A stretch of 64,000 nt of DNA from Clostridium carboxidivorans P7 (GCF_001038625.1 NZ_CP011803.1:3286001-3350000); one strand, 5' to 3'. Shown: positions 1 to 9,321, counted from the stretch's first letter. Numbers and translations are program-made. The notes: a model not told the origin generated them from the sequence alone.

Positions 1-2066
1 TTTGTAACAATATCAGCTAAAGTTTTACAGTGTAATTCAATCTTTCCACTCTTGGTTTTGAGAGGATTTTTTTCAGGATTTTCTCTGAATTTTTTATTGT
101 GGATATAAACGTATTTATCATTTTGTTTTCTTTTAACCTGATAAATTCCATTTTCCTTAAATTCCATTATTCCTATTATTCCCTTTTGAGGTTTCCCTTG
201 AACTCCTAAAGAGCTTATATCATTTTGTGTTATAGTAACTAGATTCTCATAGGTTGAACCATCTTCTTTCATAACTTTAGCTCCAGCTACCTTGTTAAAT
301 ACTCTTTGCTTTAAATCAATAGGTTCTATTTTTTGTGGTGAAATACCTAACCTTTTACCAATTTCTTTTGCAATCCACATGTCATCTTTTGCCTCAAATA
401 ATGGTTTGATAACCTGACTTGCCCATATTAATATTTCTCTGTTTCCAGTTAACACAGTTCCATATCTTTCCCATTCTGTAGTAGCTGGTAAAACTACATC
501 TGAATAGGCTGCATCTGGATTTAAAACATACTGATTAGTTAAAACAAAATCCACTTTTCTATGTGCTTTAATACCTTTATTTATATTATTTGATTGATTT
601 AACGTTGAACTATGGCTATGATATATAAATCTTATATCTATATTGCCTTTCTTATTTTTTCCAGCAGTATATTTGCCTGTTAATATAGCATTCCAGTGTT
701 CACTTTTACATAATTTAATTTTTTCCAAAGGATTTTTTATTTCTTTTAATCCATCTTCTCCTGGTTTAATGAGATTTGGACCTCCATTACCAGCAGGTTC
801 CTGGCAGCTAACACTGAAACATCCTCCTTTTATACCCATGTTTCCAGTCATTGCTCCTACAGTAGCTTGAGCTAAACATACGTGCTGACCTTTTTCAACT
901 CTTGCCATATTCCATCCAAATAAAACTGTAGCCGGTTTAGTTTTTCCCAATTCTAGTGCAAAGGAAATTATCTTATCTTCTGGAATTCCGCATATTTCTG
1001 AAGCCCATTTTGGGTTCTTAGGTTGTCCATCATATGTACCTAAAATATAGTCTTTAAAATTTTCTTTTGGATCAACATCTTTAGGCATATGTTCAGCATC
1101 AAATCCAACAGTACACCTATTTAAAAAATCCCAATCTATTAGAGGATTAAATGGTGAATCATTAGTAATCAATACATATGCTATTGCAAGAAGCATAGTA
1201 GTATCTGTTGCCGGTCTTATAGGTATGTATTCATCAGCTAAAAGGGATATAGTAGTAGAATAAATAGGATCTATACAAATAAACTTTATGCCTTTTTCCT
1301 TAGCTCTAATTAAATTTCTTAATGCTGAACTTGATGTATTCCAAGCAGGATTATTTCCCCATAAAACTATTAACTTTGCATTAAGCAAATCCATTCTGTC
1401 ATTCATTATATGACTTTTTTGATTTACTCCTAATATTGGTTCCATAGCTTTTGCCCAAGCTCCTCTTGATCTACTTCCAAACATTTCAACAGAGCCACCA
1501 TATAGTGATAGCATTCTCTGATTTTCTCCTCCAGTACCATCCGCACCATTATTGGAATATATAGCTTTGTTTCCATATTTAGTTTTTATTCTTTCTAATT
1601 CACTGGAAACAATATAAAGTGCTTCATTCCAAGAAATTCTAACCCACTGATCTTTACCTCTAAGTTCCTTATCTCCTCCACCAGGAACCCAATGTTTTCT
1701 TTTCATTGGATACTTTAACCTATCTGCTCCTAAAACTTGTTTTATCTGTGACCTTCCTCGAGCACAAGCTCTCTGCTGTGGATTATCATAACTATCTGTA
1801 TGGGTATCATCAGTCTTTGTTCTTAACACTACACCATCAACCACATAAGCTTTTATTAAACATCTTCCTCCACAGTTATGCCAGCAAGGTGCTGTTATCC
1901 ACTTTCCTTTCTTCTTCATTAAAGATTCTCTCTCTTCTTTACTTATGACCTTAAGCTTATTACTACAGGAAGTTAACATTAACGATGCTGATGCAGCTGC
2001 AGTCCATTTTAAAAAACTACGTCTATTAACTTTGTAATTTAAAATTTTCTCAATAAAATTTTCCAT
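1..2066 (-). CDS. DMSO-reductase-family molybdopterin oxidoreductase, DmsA-like (3' end outside window)
   Basis: The frame is open for 688 codons from an ATG at 2066 (ribosome site AGGGGTG) to the window edge, so the C-terminus is missing. The N-terminus carries a twin-arginine signal (NRRSFLKWTAAAS) followed by LTSC, a possible lipobox. Next comes a [4Fe-4S] motif, PCWHNCGGRC with a fourth Cys in RACARGRS, a spacing and context like DmsA. The segment FGSRSRGAW has a Ser where DmsA-type enzymes have the Mo-ligating Ser. The family reduces S- or N-oxides or related acceptors with a bis-MGD cofactor, usually on the outer face of the membrane. The chaperone gene lies 20 bp upstream in the same direction, so the two are probably co-transcribed. 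The substrate cannot be read from the sequence, and any DmsB/DmsC partners would lie left of the window. Confidence 0.9.
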   Translation of the reverse strand, partial: MENFIEKILNYKVNRRSFLKWTAAASASLMLTSCSNKLKVISKEERESLMKKKGKWITAPCWHNCGGRCLIKAYVVDGVVLRTKTDDTHTDSYDNPQQRACARGRSQIKQVLGADRLKYPMKRKHWVPGGGDKELRGKDQWVRISWNEALYIVSSELERIKTKYGNKAIYSNNGADGTGGENQRMLSLYGGSVEMFGSRSRGAWAKAMEPILGVNQKSHIMNDRMDLLNAKLIVLWGNNPAWNTSSSALRNLIRAKEKGIKFICIDPIYSTTISLLADEYIPIRPATDTTMLLAIAYVLITNDSPFNPLIDWDFLNRCTVGFDAEHMPKDVDPKENFKDYILGTYDGQPKNPKWASEICGIPEDKIISFALELGKTKPATVLFGWNMARVEKGQHVCLAQATVGAMTGNMGIKGGCFSVSCQEPAGNGGPNLIKPGEDGLKEIKNPLEKIKLCKSEHWNAILTGKYTAGKNKKGNIDIRFIYHSHSSTLNQSNNINKGIKAHRKVDFVLTNQYVLNPDAAYSDVVLPATTEWERYGTVLTGNREILIWASQVIKPLFEAKDDMWIAKEIGKRLGISPQKIEPIDLKQRVFNKVAGAKVMKEDGSTYENLVTITQNDISSLGVQGKPQKGIIGIMEFKENGIYQVKRKQNDKYVYIHNKKFRENPEKNPLKTKSGKIELHCKTLADIVT

Positions 2067-2086
2067 GAATATTCACCCCTAAAGTT

Positions 2087-2767
2087 TTATAAATTCTTTA
2101 TTATTCCTTTTACCATTTCACAATCAAATTCTAAGTATCCACTTAAAACCTTTGCAATACCTTTATAAAAATTAGTATTTGAATTGTTAATTATATCTTC
2201 ACTAAAACCATTACACCACTTTAAAAGGTGATTACTAAGAAAAAACTCTTCATCTTTTATAACTTTTAAAAACTTTTCCTCATCCGATTTTTCATAAGCT
2301 TCTATAGACAATTCAATTAACTTACTCATAAAATCTAATTCCAAACCTATGTGATCATCTGGTTCATATAAATAATTTTCAGAAATGAATGAATATTTAA
2401 CATACATATCCCTAACTTCCATTGTTTCCTTTTGAAATAAAAGCCTTTCATCATTTAAATATGCCGATTCCCATGGTGGTGCTGGTAACTTATATGGCCC
2501 AATAAACATTCTTGTATAATCCCAATGTAATTCTTCAAAACTTTCATCGCTTAGTACATCTTTATTTGAAAAAAAGTCCGCTATTTCCTCATAACCTTCT
2601 TTTATTAATTCACTTTCTTCTTTAAAGGGCATTTTATCAATCATATCATCTTGTAAAATTAACTTTAATAATTCCTTTGTAGGTTCTGATAAAAATATAC
2701 TCTTTAAAAAGCTATAATAAAATAACCTGATTTCAAGCAGAAATTTTAATTCTTCATTTTTATCCAA
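2087..2767 (-). CDS. TorD/DmsD-type chaperone for a molybdoenzyme
   Basis: This 226-residue, mostly helical, acidic protein has the TorD/DmsD-like segment YTRMFIGPYKLPAPPWESAYL (near residues 85-105) and the later DHIGLELDFMSKL motif. Members bind the Tat signal and apo-form of DMSO-reductase-family enzymes and hold them until the cofactor is inserted. The start is TTG at 2767, seven bases after a perfect AGGAGG. Its position directly upstream of a DmsA-like gene with a Tat signal supports the assignment. The intergenic region upstream holds the motif TTTATCTATAAGT, also present before the rhodanese lipoprotein gene. Confidence 0.88.
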   Translation of the reverse strand: MDKNEELKFLLEIRLFYYSFLKSIFLSEPTKELLKLILQDDMIDKMPFKEESELIKEGYEEIADFFSNKDVLSDESFEELHWDYTRMFIGPYKLPAPPWESAYLNDERLLFQKETMEVRDMYVKYSFISENYLYEPDDHIGLELDFMSKLIELSIEAYEKSDEEKFLKVIKDEEFFLSNHLLKWCNGFSEDIINNSNTNFYKGIAKVLSGYLEFDCEMVKGIIKNL

Positions 2768-2878
2768 AATAATCCTCCTAGTATAAAAATATGTATTTTA
2801 TCCTATTTTTCTTCCTGTTAATATTACCATAATCTCATATTACGACAAAAGGTTTATTAATTTTTAAAATAAATAAAC

Positions 2879-2891
2879 TTTATCTATAAGT
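2879..2891. promoter_or_regulatory. Shared upstream motif TTTATCTATAAGT (copy 1)
   Basis: This 13-mer lies about 110 bp upstream of the chaperone/DmsA-like operon and recurs exactly at 34848-34860 upstream of the rhodanese lipoprotein. In both places AT-rich inverted sequence (AATTTAT-type) surrounds it. It could be a binding site for a common regulator, perhaps of LysR type, but this is inference. Confidence 0.35.
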
Positions 2892-2959
2892 AAAATTTAT
2901 TAATAAAACACTTGCATATAGTATTTTAAAATATGTTCTATATTAAGGCATGACAAAAT

Positions 2960-2998
2960 AAAAGAGTAAATACCCTAAGGTACTTACTCCTTTATATA
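2960..2998 (-). terminator. Rho-independent terminator after kdgK
   Basis: On the minus strand an imperfect hairpin (AGGAGTAAGTACC / GGTATTTACTCTT) is followed by TTTTATTTT. It lies 43 bp past the kdgK stop and probably ends the uxaB-uxaA-eda-kdgK transcript. Confidence 0.75.
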
Positions 2999-3040
2999 AA
3001 CCATTTTTTATATTTTAAATTTCACTGAAATAAAAACTCA

Positions 3041-4060
3041 CTATCTTTGTACACTACCAGATGCATTTCCTGCTGCAAGCTCTAATACTTCATTTTCTGT
3101 AACGACATTTGCATCTCCATCTATTGTGTGTTTTAATACTGAAGCTGCTACTCCAAACTCTAAGGCTTCTTTATGACTTTTCCCCTGCACTAATCCATAT
3201 ATCAATCCAGAAGCAAAAGCATCTCCACCACCTACTCTATCCTGTATAGTAAAATCATATCTTTTTGATCTATAAAGCTCATTTCCATCATAAATTATAG
3301 CTGAAAGAGCATTGTGCGAAGCTGAAAAATTCTCTCTTAGTGTAGACACTACATATTTTATATTGAATTTTTCTATCATCTTTCCAAATATGGATTTAAA
3401 TCTTTCCTCATCTAATTCTTCCTTTGAAAAATCAGCTACCTTATATTCACTTTGTTTTCCTTCTACACTACTTAGCCATCCAAAGCAAACATCTACACCT
3501 TCTAATAGTCCTGGCATTACCCTTTCAAATTCTTCAATGCCCCAAAGCTGCTTTCTATAATTTAAATCTATACTTACTGGAACTTTATGTGCTTTAGCTG
3601 CTTCTACAGCTTTTTTTGCAAGTCTTATGCAATTTTCTCCTAAAGCTGGAGTTATTCCTGAAATATGAAACCAATCTGCATCTTTAAATATTTCATCAAA
3701 ATCAAAATCATCAACATTTACCTTTGTAATAGCTGAATTAGCTCTATCATATACAACCTTAGATGGCCTTACAGAATTTCCTTTTTCAAAGAAGTAAATA
3801 CCTATTCTTTCTCCACCTCTATGAATGTATTCTGTATTAACACCATACTTTTTTAAGTTGTTTATAGCACTTTGTCCTATTGGGTTATCAGGCAGTTCAG
3901 TGACAAAGCATGAATTTATTCCCCAATTTGCTAAAGATATAGCTACATTGGCTTCAGCACCACCATAAACTATGTCAAAGGATTGTGCTTGAGTAAATCT
4001 TTCATATCCTGGTGTGGATAATCTTAGCAATATTTCTCCCATAGTCACTACTTTTTTCAT
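3041..4060 (-). CDS. kdgK: 2-keto-3-deoxygluconate kinase (PfkB family)
   Basis: This 339-residue cytosolic protein phosphorylates 2-keto-3-deoxygluconate to KDPG with ATP. The N-terminal GEILLRLSTPG and GGAEANVAISLANWG motifs are typical of PfkB sugar kinases. The C-terminal signature RVGGGDAFASG near residue 280 contains the catalytic Asp and anion hole. It starts at ATG 4060 after AGGAGG, 20 bp past eda, and is the last gene before a terminator. Its operon supplies the substrate (UxaA product) and uses the product (Eda), which makes the specificity call secure compared with other PfkB members. Confidence 0.93.
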   Translation of the reverse strand: MKKVVTMGEILLRLSTPGYERFTQAQSFDIVYGGAEANVAISLANWGINSCFVTELPDNPIGQSAINNLKKYGVNTEYIHRGGERIGIYFFEKGNSVRPSKVVYDRANSAITKVNVDDFDFDEIFKDADWFHISGITPALGENCIRLAKKAVEAAKAHKVPVSIDLNYRKQLWGIEEFERVMPGLLEGVDVCFGWLSSVEGKQSEYKVADFSKEELDEERFKSIFGKMIEKFNIKYVVSTLRENFSASHNALSAIIYDGNELYRSKRYDFTIQDRVGGGDAFASGLIYGLVQGKSHKEALEFGVAASVLKHTIDGDANVVTENEVLELAAGNASGSVQR

Positions 4061-4080
4061 ATCTAAGTTATCCTCCTTAA

Positions 4081-4728
4081 CTATTTACTTCTAGCTTCTT
4101 TTACTTTTTCTACAAAAAGTTTTGCAACTCTAGTTACTTCATCATAATTACCAGTGTTTGCACCAGCAGTTAATTTTCCACCTACTCCTACTGCAATACA
4201 TCCATTTTTTATCCATTGATCTACATTTTCCAAGCTTACACCGCCTGTTGGCATAATAGGTGCTTGTGGAAGAGGTGCTTTAAAGTCTTTTACTATGCTT
4301 GGACCAAAAGCGCTTCCTGGGAATACTTTAATAACAGATGCTCCAGCTTCCATTGCTCCAATTATTTCAGTAATTGTCATACATCCTGGCATATAAGGTA
4401 TTTGATATCTATTACATAGTTTAGCTGTTTCCAAATCAAATCCTGGACTTACTATATATTTTGCGCCTGCAAGTATAGCTATTCTCGCTGTTTCACTGTC
4501 AAGCACTGTTCCTGCTCCTACTATTAATTCATCCTCTGTAAATTTTTCTTTTAATGAAGTTATTACTTTATCTGCTCCTGGAACAGTAAATGTTACTTCT
4601 ATTGCTGGTATTCCACCTTCTATACATGCTTTTGAAATTTTTTCTGCTTTTTCAGCATTTTCAGCTCTAACTACTGCAACTACACCTACTTCAGTGATTT
4701 TTCTTAGAGTTTCTAACTTTTCTATCAT
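4081..4728 (-). CDS. eda: KDPG/KHG aldolase
   Basis: This 215-residue class I aldolase cleaves 2-keto-3-deoxy-6-phosphogluconate to pyruvate and glyceraldehyde-3-phosphate. The family residues are visible: catalytic Glu in PAIEVTF (about 44) and Schiff-base Lys in VIKVFP (about 134), plus the phosphate-binding MPTGGV. Length and start (AGGAGG before ATG 4728) match the family. It sits between uxaA (80 bp upstream) and kdgK (20 bp downstream), so the last two steps of hexuronate breakdown are adjacent. Confidence 0.95.
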   Translation of the reverse strand: MIEKLETLRKITEVGVVAVVRAENAEKAEKISKACIEGGIPAIEVTFTVPGADKVITSLKEKFTEDELIVGAGTVLDSETARIAILAGAKYIVSPGFDLETAKLCNRYQIPYMPGCMTITEIIGAMEAGASVIKVFPGSAFGPSIVKDFKAPLPQAPIMPTGGVSLENVDQWIKNGCIAVGVGGKLTAGANTGNYDEVTRVAKLFVEKVKEARSK

Positions 4729-4808
4729 TATGAATTCCTCCTATTAATCTATTTTTTATTTCTAAAGTTTAGTCAAAATGTAAATTCAAATTTATAATTA
4801 AAAAATTA

Positions 4809-6296
4809 CTATAGTGTCACTCCATTTTTAAATATAGCTATTTCTCTAAATTCATTCTTTTCATTATTTACCAATTCACCACTAGCAACTTTAATTATAT
4901 ATTCAATAAATTCCTCTAATAAGCTGTCTAAAGTTTTATCTTCTACCAAAGTTCCCGCATTAAAATCAATCCAATGAGGTTTTAATTTATAAAGTTGTGA
5001 ATTAGTTGATATTTTCATAGTAGGAACAAAGCTTCCAAAAGGAGTTCCCCTTCCTGTTGTAAACAAAACCATTTGACATCCTGCTGATGCTAATGCAGAT
5101 GCTGCTACTAAATCATTTCCTGGAGCACTCAAAAGGTTTAATCCTTTTGTTTTCAAAGTTTCTCCATATTTAAGCACATCCACTACTGTTTCTGTACCTG
5201 CCTTTTGTGTACATCCTAAGGACTTATCTTCAAGTGTTGTTATTCCTCCAGCTTTATTTCCTGGTGAAGGATTTTCATATACTGGTTGATTATAATTCAT
5301 AAAATACTCTTTAAAATCATTAATTAGATGAACAGTTTTATCAAATACCCCTTTGTTTTCAGTCCTATCCATTAATAGTGTTTCTGCTCCAAACATTTCT
5401 GGAACTTCTGTTAAAATTGTGGTTCCACCTTGTGCTATCAACCAATCTGAAAACTTTCCTACAAGAGGATTTGCAGTTATTCCTGAAAATCCATCTGAGC
5501 CACCACATTTAAGTCCTATTTTAAGTTCAGATAAGGACACTTCTTCTCTTTTATCATCTTTCATATTTTCATAAAGTTCTTTTAATAGTTTGACTCCTTC
5601 TTCTATTTCATCTGAAACTTCTTGAGCAACTAAGAACTTTACTCTTTTTTCATCATATTCTCCCAATGCCTTTCTAAATTCATCCATATTGTTGTTTTCA
5701 CATCCAAGCCCCATAACCAATACTCCACCAGCATTAGGATGTTTAACTGCATCTATTAATATAGTTCTAGTATTTTTATGGTCATCTCCAAGTTGAGAGC
5801 ATCCATAATTATGCTTTAGAACTAAAGTATTATCTATATTCAAATTACCTAATTCAACTTTAAATTTTTCTATAACTTTATCTGCTATGCCATTTATACA
5901 TCCAACTGTAGGCACTATCCATAGTTCATTTCTTATACCTACATCTCCATTGTTTCTTTTATATCCTTTAAAAGTTAATCCCTTATTCTCAAATACATTC
6001 TTAATAAGCCTTTGATTAAAATTATAATCTTTTATACCATCTAAATTGGTTTTTGCATTATGTGTATGAACCCATTCACCCTCTGATACATCACAAATTG
6101 CATGGCCTATAGGAAATCCATATTTGATTATATTTTCATTCAATTTAATTTTTCTTACAGCTATCTTATGACCTCTCTTAACAGCTTCTTTAATACTAAT
6201 TTTTTCATTATCTATTTCTACAATTTCACCTTTTTCTAAATCTGTTAAAGCCACAACTACATTATCATTTTCATTTATTTTAATAACGTTTTTCAT
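4809..6296 (-). CDS. uxaA: Altronate dehydratase
   Basis: UxaA removes water from D-altronate to give 2-keto-3-deoxygluconate. The 495-residue protein has the small N-terminal SAF-like region (VVALTDLEKGE..., GHKIAVRKI) and the large GD_AH/UxaA domain with HNYGCSQLG, GLGCENNN and LKCGGSDGFSGITANP, whose Cys and acidic residues are typical of this Fe-dependent family. I chose ATG 6296 because GAGAGGT lies six bases upstream; the upstream in-frame GTG overlaps that site. It follows uxaB by 18 bp and is clearly in the same operon. Confidence 0.95.
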   Translation of the reverse strand: MKNVIKINENDNVVVALTDLEKGEIVEIDNEKISIKEAVKRGHKIAVRKIKLNENIIKYGFPIGHAICDVSEGEWVHTHNAKTNLDGIKDYNFNQRLIKNVFENKGLTFKGYKRNNGDVGIRNELWIVPTVGCINGIADKVIEKFKVELGNLNIDNTLVLKHNYGCSQLGDDHKNTRTILIDAVKHPNAGGVLVMGLGCENNNMDEFRKALGEYDEKRVKFLVAQEVSDEIEEGVKLLKELYENMKDDKREEVSLSELKIGLKCGGSDGFSGITANPLVGKFSDWLIAQGGTTILTEVPEMFGAETLLMDRTENKGVFDKTVHLINDFKEYFMNYNQPVYENPSPGNKAGGITTLEDKSLGCTQKAGTETVVDVLKYGETLKTKGLNLLSAPGNDLVAASALASAGCQMVLFTTGRGTPFGSFVPTMKISTNSQLYKLKPHWIDFNAGTLVEDKTLDSLLEEFIEYIIKVASGELVNNEKNEFREIAIFKNGVTL

Positions 6297-6314
6297 GACA
6301 TTACCTCTCACTTT

Positions 6315-7763
6315 CTACATAACTTCTTTAATTGCTTCCTTAATTCCTAGCTTTTCAATTTTTGATAAGTAGTTAGTTACTGTGTCTGTTAATCCTTCAA
6401 TTGCATTTAAATTCATTTTCCAATTCTTTTCATATGATAAAACTGTACTTACTATATTCTTTAATCCTGCTTCAGTTCCATCATAATTTTCCCATAAGGA
6501 TTTATATAAATTTAAAATATCTTCATTATCTGCTAGTTCTATATTCTCTTCTCCTCTTTTACCTTTATAGAATTCTATTAATGCAGCCAGTGAGAAACAT
6601 AGTTTTTTAGGAAGTTTTCCTTTTCTATTTACATACTCTATTAAGGATGGTAAATCTCTTGTTTCAAATTTTGACATTGAATTTAGTGCTATACTCATTA
6701 AATAATGTTTTACGAAAGGATTAGCAAATCTTTCAAGTACTGCACCTGCAAAGTATTTTAATTCTTCTTCTGGCAAATCCAATGTCGGTATTATTTCATC
6801 ATACACAGTTTTATTTACATATCTTCCAATAACCTCATGTTCAACTGCTTGTCCTACAGTTTCTAAACCATAAAGGTATGCCACTGGTACCAAGGATGTA
6901 TGTGCTCCATTTAAAATTCTAACCTTTCTTGTCCTATAAGGAGTCATGTCTTCAACAAATTTAACATTTAACCCTGCTTTATCTGCTGGAAACTCATTTT
7001 TTATCCATTCAGGTCCTTCAATTACCCATAAGTGAAATTGTTCACTAACATCTACAAGACTATCTTCATAACCTAATTCTTTTGTTACTTCTTCAATTGT
7101 GTCCTTTGGATATCCTGGAACTATTCTATCTACAAGGCTGCAGCAAAATGTATTAGCCTCATTTAACCAACTTGAAAATTGTTCCTCTAGCTGCCAAAGC
7201 TCTGCATACTTCAAAATTATACTTTTAAGCTTTTCACCATTTCTATCTATAAGCTCACAAGGAATTACTATTACCCCTTTATCCTTTTCTCCTTTAAAAG
7301 CCTTAAATCTATGATATAAAAACGCAGTTAATTTTCCAGGGTAACTGTTTTGTGGCTTATCCTCTAGTTTATCGTTTTCATCAAATGTAATTCCTGCTTC
7401 AGTAGTATTTGAAAATATAAATCTTATTTCAGGTTGTTCTGCCACTTTTAAATATTCATCATATTGTTCATAACAGTTAATTCCTCTACTTATACTATTT
7501 ATTACAAAATGTTCTTTAACAGCTTTTCCTTCTTTTATTCCTTGCAAATATAAGTTAAACAAGCCATCTTGTTCATTTAATTTATCAACTTTTCCATTCT
7601 TAGTAGGTGGAATTACTACTACACTTCCATTAAAATCTGCTTCTCTATTCATTTTGTCAACTTGCCAATCAACAAAAGCTCTTAGAAAATTACCTTCTCC
7701 AAATTGTAAAACCTTTTCTGGATATTTTTTGTACTCTTTATAAATTTCTTTATTTAGTTTCAT
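6315..7763 (-). CDS. uxaB: Tagaturonate reductase (altronate oxidoreductase)
   Basis: This 482-residue NAD-dependent long-chain polyol dehydrogenase reduces D-tagaturonate to D-altronate. Visible family features are [20 protein letters not shown] at the N-terminus, SNTTEAGI, and the catalytic-region segment [19 protein letters not shown]. Start ATG 7763 follows AGGAGG. It is the first gene of the uxaB-uxaA-eda-kdgK operon. The upstream region has a consensus promoter whose -35 is buried in a LacI-type palindrome, with a second palindrome near the ribosome site, so expression is probably induced by a hexuronate intermediate. Confidence 0.94.
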   Translation of the reverse strand: MKLNKEIYKEYKKYPEKVLQFGEGNFLRAFVDWQVDKMNREADFNGSVVVIPPTKNGKVDKLNEQDGLFNLYLQGIKEGKAVKEHFVINSISRGINCYEQYDEYLKVAEQPEIRFIFSNTTEAGITFDENDKLEDKPQNSYPGKLTAFLYHRFKAFKGEKDKGVIVIPCELIDRNGEKLKSIILKYAELWQLEEQFSSWLNEANTFCCSLVDRIVPGYPKDTIEEVTKELGYEDSLVDVSEQFHLWVIEGPEWIKNEFPADKAGLNVKFVEDMTPYRTRKVRILNGAHTSLVPVAYLYGLETVGQAVEHEVIGRYVNKTVYDEIIPTLDLPEEELKYFAGAVLERFANPFVKHYLMSIALNSMSKFETRDLPSLIEYVNRKGKLPKKLCFSLAALIEFYKGKRGEENIELADNEDILNLYKSLWENYDGTEAGLKNIVSTVLSYEKNWKMNLNAIEGLTDTVTNYLSKIEKLGIKEAIKEVM

Positions 7764-7784
7764 AATTAATCCTCCTAATGATTA

Positions 7785-7800
7785 TTGTTCACGTGTGCAA
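7785..7800. promoter_or_regulatory. LacI-type operator O1 of uxaB
   Basis: The sequence TTGTTCACGTGTGCAA is a near-palindrome matching the consensus TTGTTAACGTTAACAA found at five other places in this locus. It lies just upstream of the uxaB ribosome site, downstream of the promoter, where a bound repressor would block elongation or loop to the second site. Confidence 0.7.
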
Positions 7801-7862
7801 TCAAATTTAATTTTCAACACTAAGTCATATATAAATTTCATATTTGTTTATTTCTTTATTTT

Positions 7863-7891
7863 ATTATACTATCTTTTGCACACGTTAACAA
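7863..7891 (-). promoter_or_regulatory. uxaB promoter with overlapping LacI-type operator O2
   Basis: On the minus strand -35 TTGTTA (7886-7891), a 17-bp spacer and -10 TATAAT (7863-7868) form a sigma-A-type promoter. The palindrome TTGCACACGTTAACAA (7876-7891, as read on plus) covers the -35, which predicts repression by competition. Its centre is 91 bp from O1. Confidence 0.75.
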
Positions 7892-8002
7892 TAGGTTTAG
7901 GAGAGATTTTTTTATAAATATTTTGATTTAATTTTCCCTTCTACCAGTATGATTTGAGCTCAAATTAAAACAAATTATAATAAAACTTATCTCAAATAAA
8001 TT

Positions 8003-8785
8003 TTATCTAACTAACCATCCACCATCTACGGCTAAAATATGCCCATTTACATAATCTGACGCTCTGCTTGCTAAAAACACTATTGCTCCCATCAAATCAA
8101 ATGGTTGTCCCCATTTAGCTGCTGGTATCCTTGACAATATTTCATTATTTCTATTCTTATCAGCTCTTATTGGTGCAGTGTTAGCTGTTTCTATATACCC
8201 TGGTGCTATTCCATTTATTTGTATGTTATGACAAGCTAATTCGTTAGCAAAAGCCTTTGTTATTCCTGCTACTGCATGCTTGCTTGCTGTATATGGTGGA
8301 ACAAATTTTCCTCCCTGGAAAGAAAGCATTGATGCTACGTTAATTATTTTTCCTGCTTCCTGATTTACCATAATATTAGCTACATCCTTACTCAAGTAGT
8401 AAAGAGCATTTAAATTTATATCCATAACTGCTTGCCAATCTTCATCCTTATACTCAAGTAATGGAGTTCTTCTTATTGTGCCTGCATTATTTACAAGTAT
8501 ATCTATTTTTCCATAGACCTCCATACATCTTTTCACTACTTTTTCTCTATCTTCTTTTTTTGTTAAATCAGCTTGAACAAACTCTACTTTTCTTCCTGTT
8601 TCTTTAATTAATTCTCTTGTTTCTTCCCAATTTGTACCATGAGTTGATATAAGCAAATCTGCTCCAGCCTTTGCTAAAGCTACTGCATATCCTTGTCCAA
8701 GTCCTGTATTTCCTCCTGTAACAATTGCTACTTTTCCATCCAATTTAAAAAAATCCATTGAAAAATTTTTTAATTCTGTACTCAT
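8003..8785 (-). CDS. kduD: 2-deoxy-D-gluconate 3-dehydrogenase / KduD, copy 1
   Basis: This 260-residue short-chain dehydrogenase interconverts 2,5-diketo-3-deoxygluconate and 2-keto-3-deoxygluconate (the pectin/uronate branch) with NAD(H). It shows the Rossmann motif VTGGNTGLG, NNAGT, the catalytic Ser (NVASML) and YTASK. I place the start at ATG 8785, which follows AGAAGGGAAG; an in-frame ATG at 8812 lacks a ribosome site and falls in the repeat edge. It is almost identical to the copy at 60376-61152: about four substitutions outside the first ten residues, including Gly for Ala in INGIAPGYIE. A 0.3-kb repeat separates it from its probable promoter. Confidence 0.9.
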   Translation of the reverse strand: MSTELKNFSMDFFKLDGKVAIVTGGNTGLGQGYAVALAKAGADLLISTHGTNWEETRELIKETGRKVEFVQADLTKKEDREKVVKRCMEVYGKIDILVNNAGTIRRTPLLEYKDEDWQAVMDINLNALYYLSKDVANIMVNQEAGKIINVASMLSFQGGKFVPPYTASKHAVAGITKAFANELACHNIQINGIAPGYIETANTAPIRADKNRNNEILSRIPAAKWGQPFDLMGAIVFLASRASDYVNGHILAVDGGWLVR

Positions 8786-8807
8786 ATTATACTTCCCTTC
8801 TATTAAC

Positions 8808-9104
8808 TGCATTGAAACTTTTTTTGAGAGGACAGAGGACAGTGAAGGATGATTTTTCTCCGCTTCACTACGAAAAATCTTTAATTTAAAAGAAACTCAC
8901 GTTTTTTTGTTACTCAGAAGTACTCTCTGAGTAACAAATTATCAGGAACATCCTTAGATTTTAGCTGCCTACTTAAGCAATGTTTTGCATTAGCAAAACA
9001 AGCTTAAAAATAAATTAGTTTTCTGACGGAAGGAGGAAAACTCACCTTCATTGTCCTCTGTCCTCTGTCCTCTGTCCTCTGTCAATTGTCCTCTAAAAAG
9101 TTGT
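8808..9104. repeat. GAGGACA-bordered inverted-repeat element, copy 1 (260-bp class)
   Basis: Core 8828-9087. It begins GAGGACAGAGGACAGTGAAGG and ends with CCTTCATTGTCCTCT and further TGTCCTC units, so the ends are inverted repeats. The interior has smaller hairpins (for example TTTTGCATTAGCAAAA) and no ORF. Outside the core, CTAAAAAGTTGTGTCGCAA at 9086-9104 is the exact reverse complement of the left end of the different element at 29097. Three more copies occur at 18447, 52030 and 54352. It looks like a non-autonomous, MITE-like repeat; no transposase was seen. Confidence 0.85.
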
Positions 9105-9164
9105 GTCGCAATGTACTTATATTAAGCCTAGATTTTGTACACGCATTGTACACATAAGCATTTG

Positions 9165-9199
9165 TTTCATAATACGAAAAGTGATTTCATATTGTGAAC
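9165..9199. promoter_or_regulatory. Paired palindromic operators before kduD copy 1 (IclR-type, probable)
   Basis: TTTCATAATACGAAA (9165-9179) and TTTCATATTGTGAAC (9185-9199) are similar palindromes spaced exactly 20 bp, two helical turns. They begin eight bases after the -10 box. The same arrangement occurs before the PTS EIIC-kduD2 operon at 62597-62631. The spacing and form fit IclR/KdgR-family repressor sites. Confidence 0.7.
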
Positions 9200-9207
9200 C
9201 CACTTCT

Positions 9208-9236
9208 ATTATATAAAATTAAGTTTTGTTTTTCAA
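9208..9236 (-). promoter_or_regulatory. Promoter of kduD copy 1
   Basis: On the minus strand -35 TTGAAA (9231-9236), a 17-bp spacer and -10 TATAAT (9208-9213) are visible. The transcript would start near 9201 and carry a leader of roughly 415 nt that contains the whole repeat element before the kduD start. Confidence 0.75.
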
Positions 9237-9253
9237 TAGAAAATTTGCGCATA

Positions 9254-9303
9254 AAAAAATTTTGACGTAATTATTAACTAAAAAATAATCACATCAAAAT
9301 TTC
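9254..9303 (-). terminator. Terminator after the LacI-family gene
   Basis: On the minus strand AAATTTTGATGTGATTATT pairs with AATAATTACGTCAAAATTT, followed by a run of T. It lies just past the regulator stop at 9322. Confidence 0.75.
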
Positions 9304-9321
9304 ATTATGCTAAATATCATA

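Noticed and set aside
643..1948. Plus-strand ORFs opposite the DmsA-like gene
   Set aside because: They are shadows of the continuous minus-strand frame, which has clear Tat, Fe-S and molybdopterin motifs; they lack ribosome sites.
7952..7972. Palindrome GATTTGAGCTCAAATT as a terminator after kduD copy 1
   Set aside because: The stem has no loop of workable size and no T-run; it could be a protein site but nothing supports it.
8786..8812. Earlier in-frame ATG for kduD copy 1, adding nine residues
   Set aside because: There is no ribosome site before 8812, the sequence lies at the repeat edge, and AGAAGGGAAG precedes ATG 8785. Copy 2 also starts at the equivalent shorter position.
8828..9087. 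Repeat elements as CRISPR arrays
   Set aside because: The GAGGACA units are 7-bp tandem repeats at the ends of palindromes, without spacers, and no cas gene is present.
9135..9153. Direct repeat TTGTACAC-GCA-TTGTACAC as a third operator type
   Set aside because: It is close to the IclR sites and the repeat end, occurs once in the window, and has no matching site at the second kduD unit.
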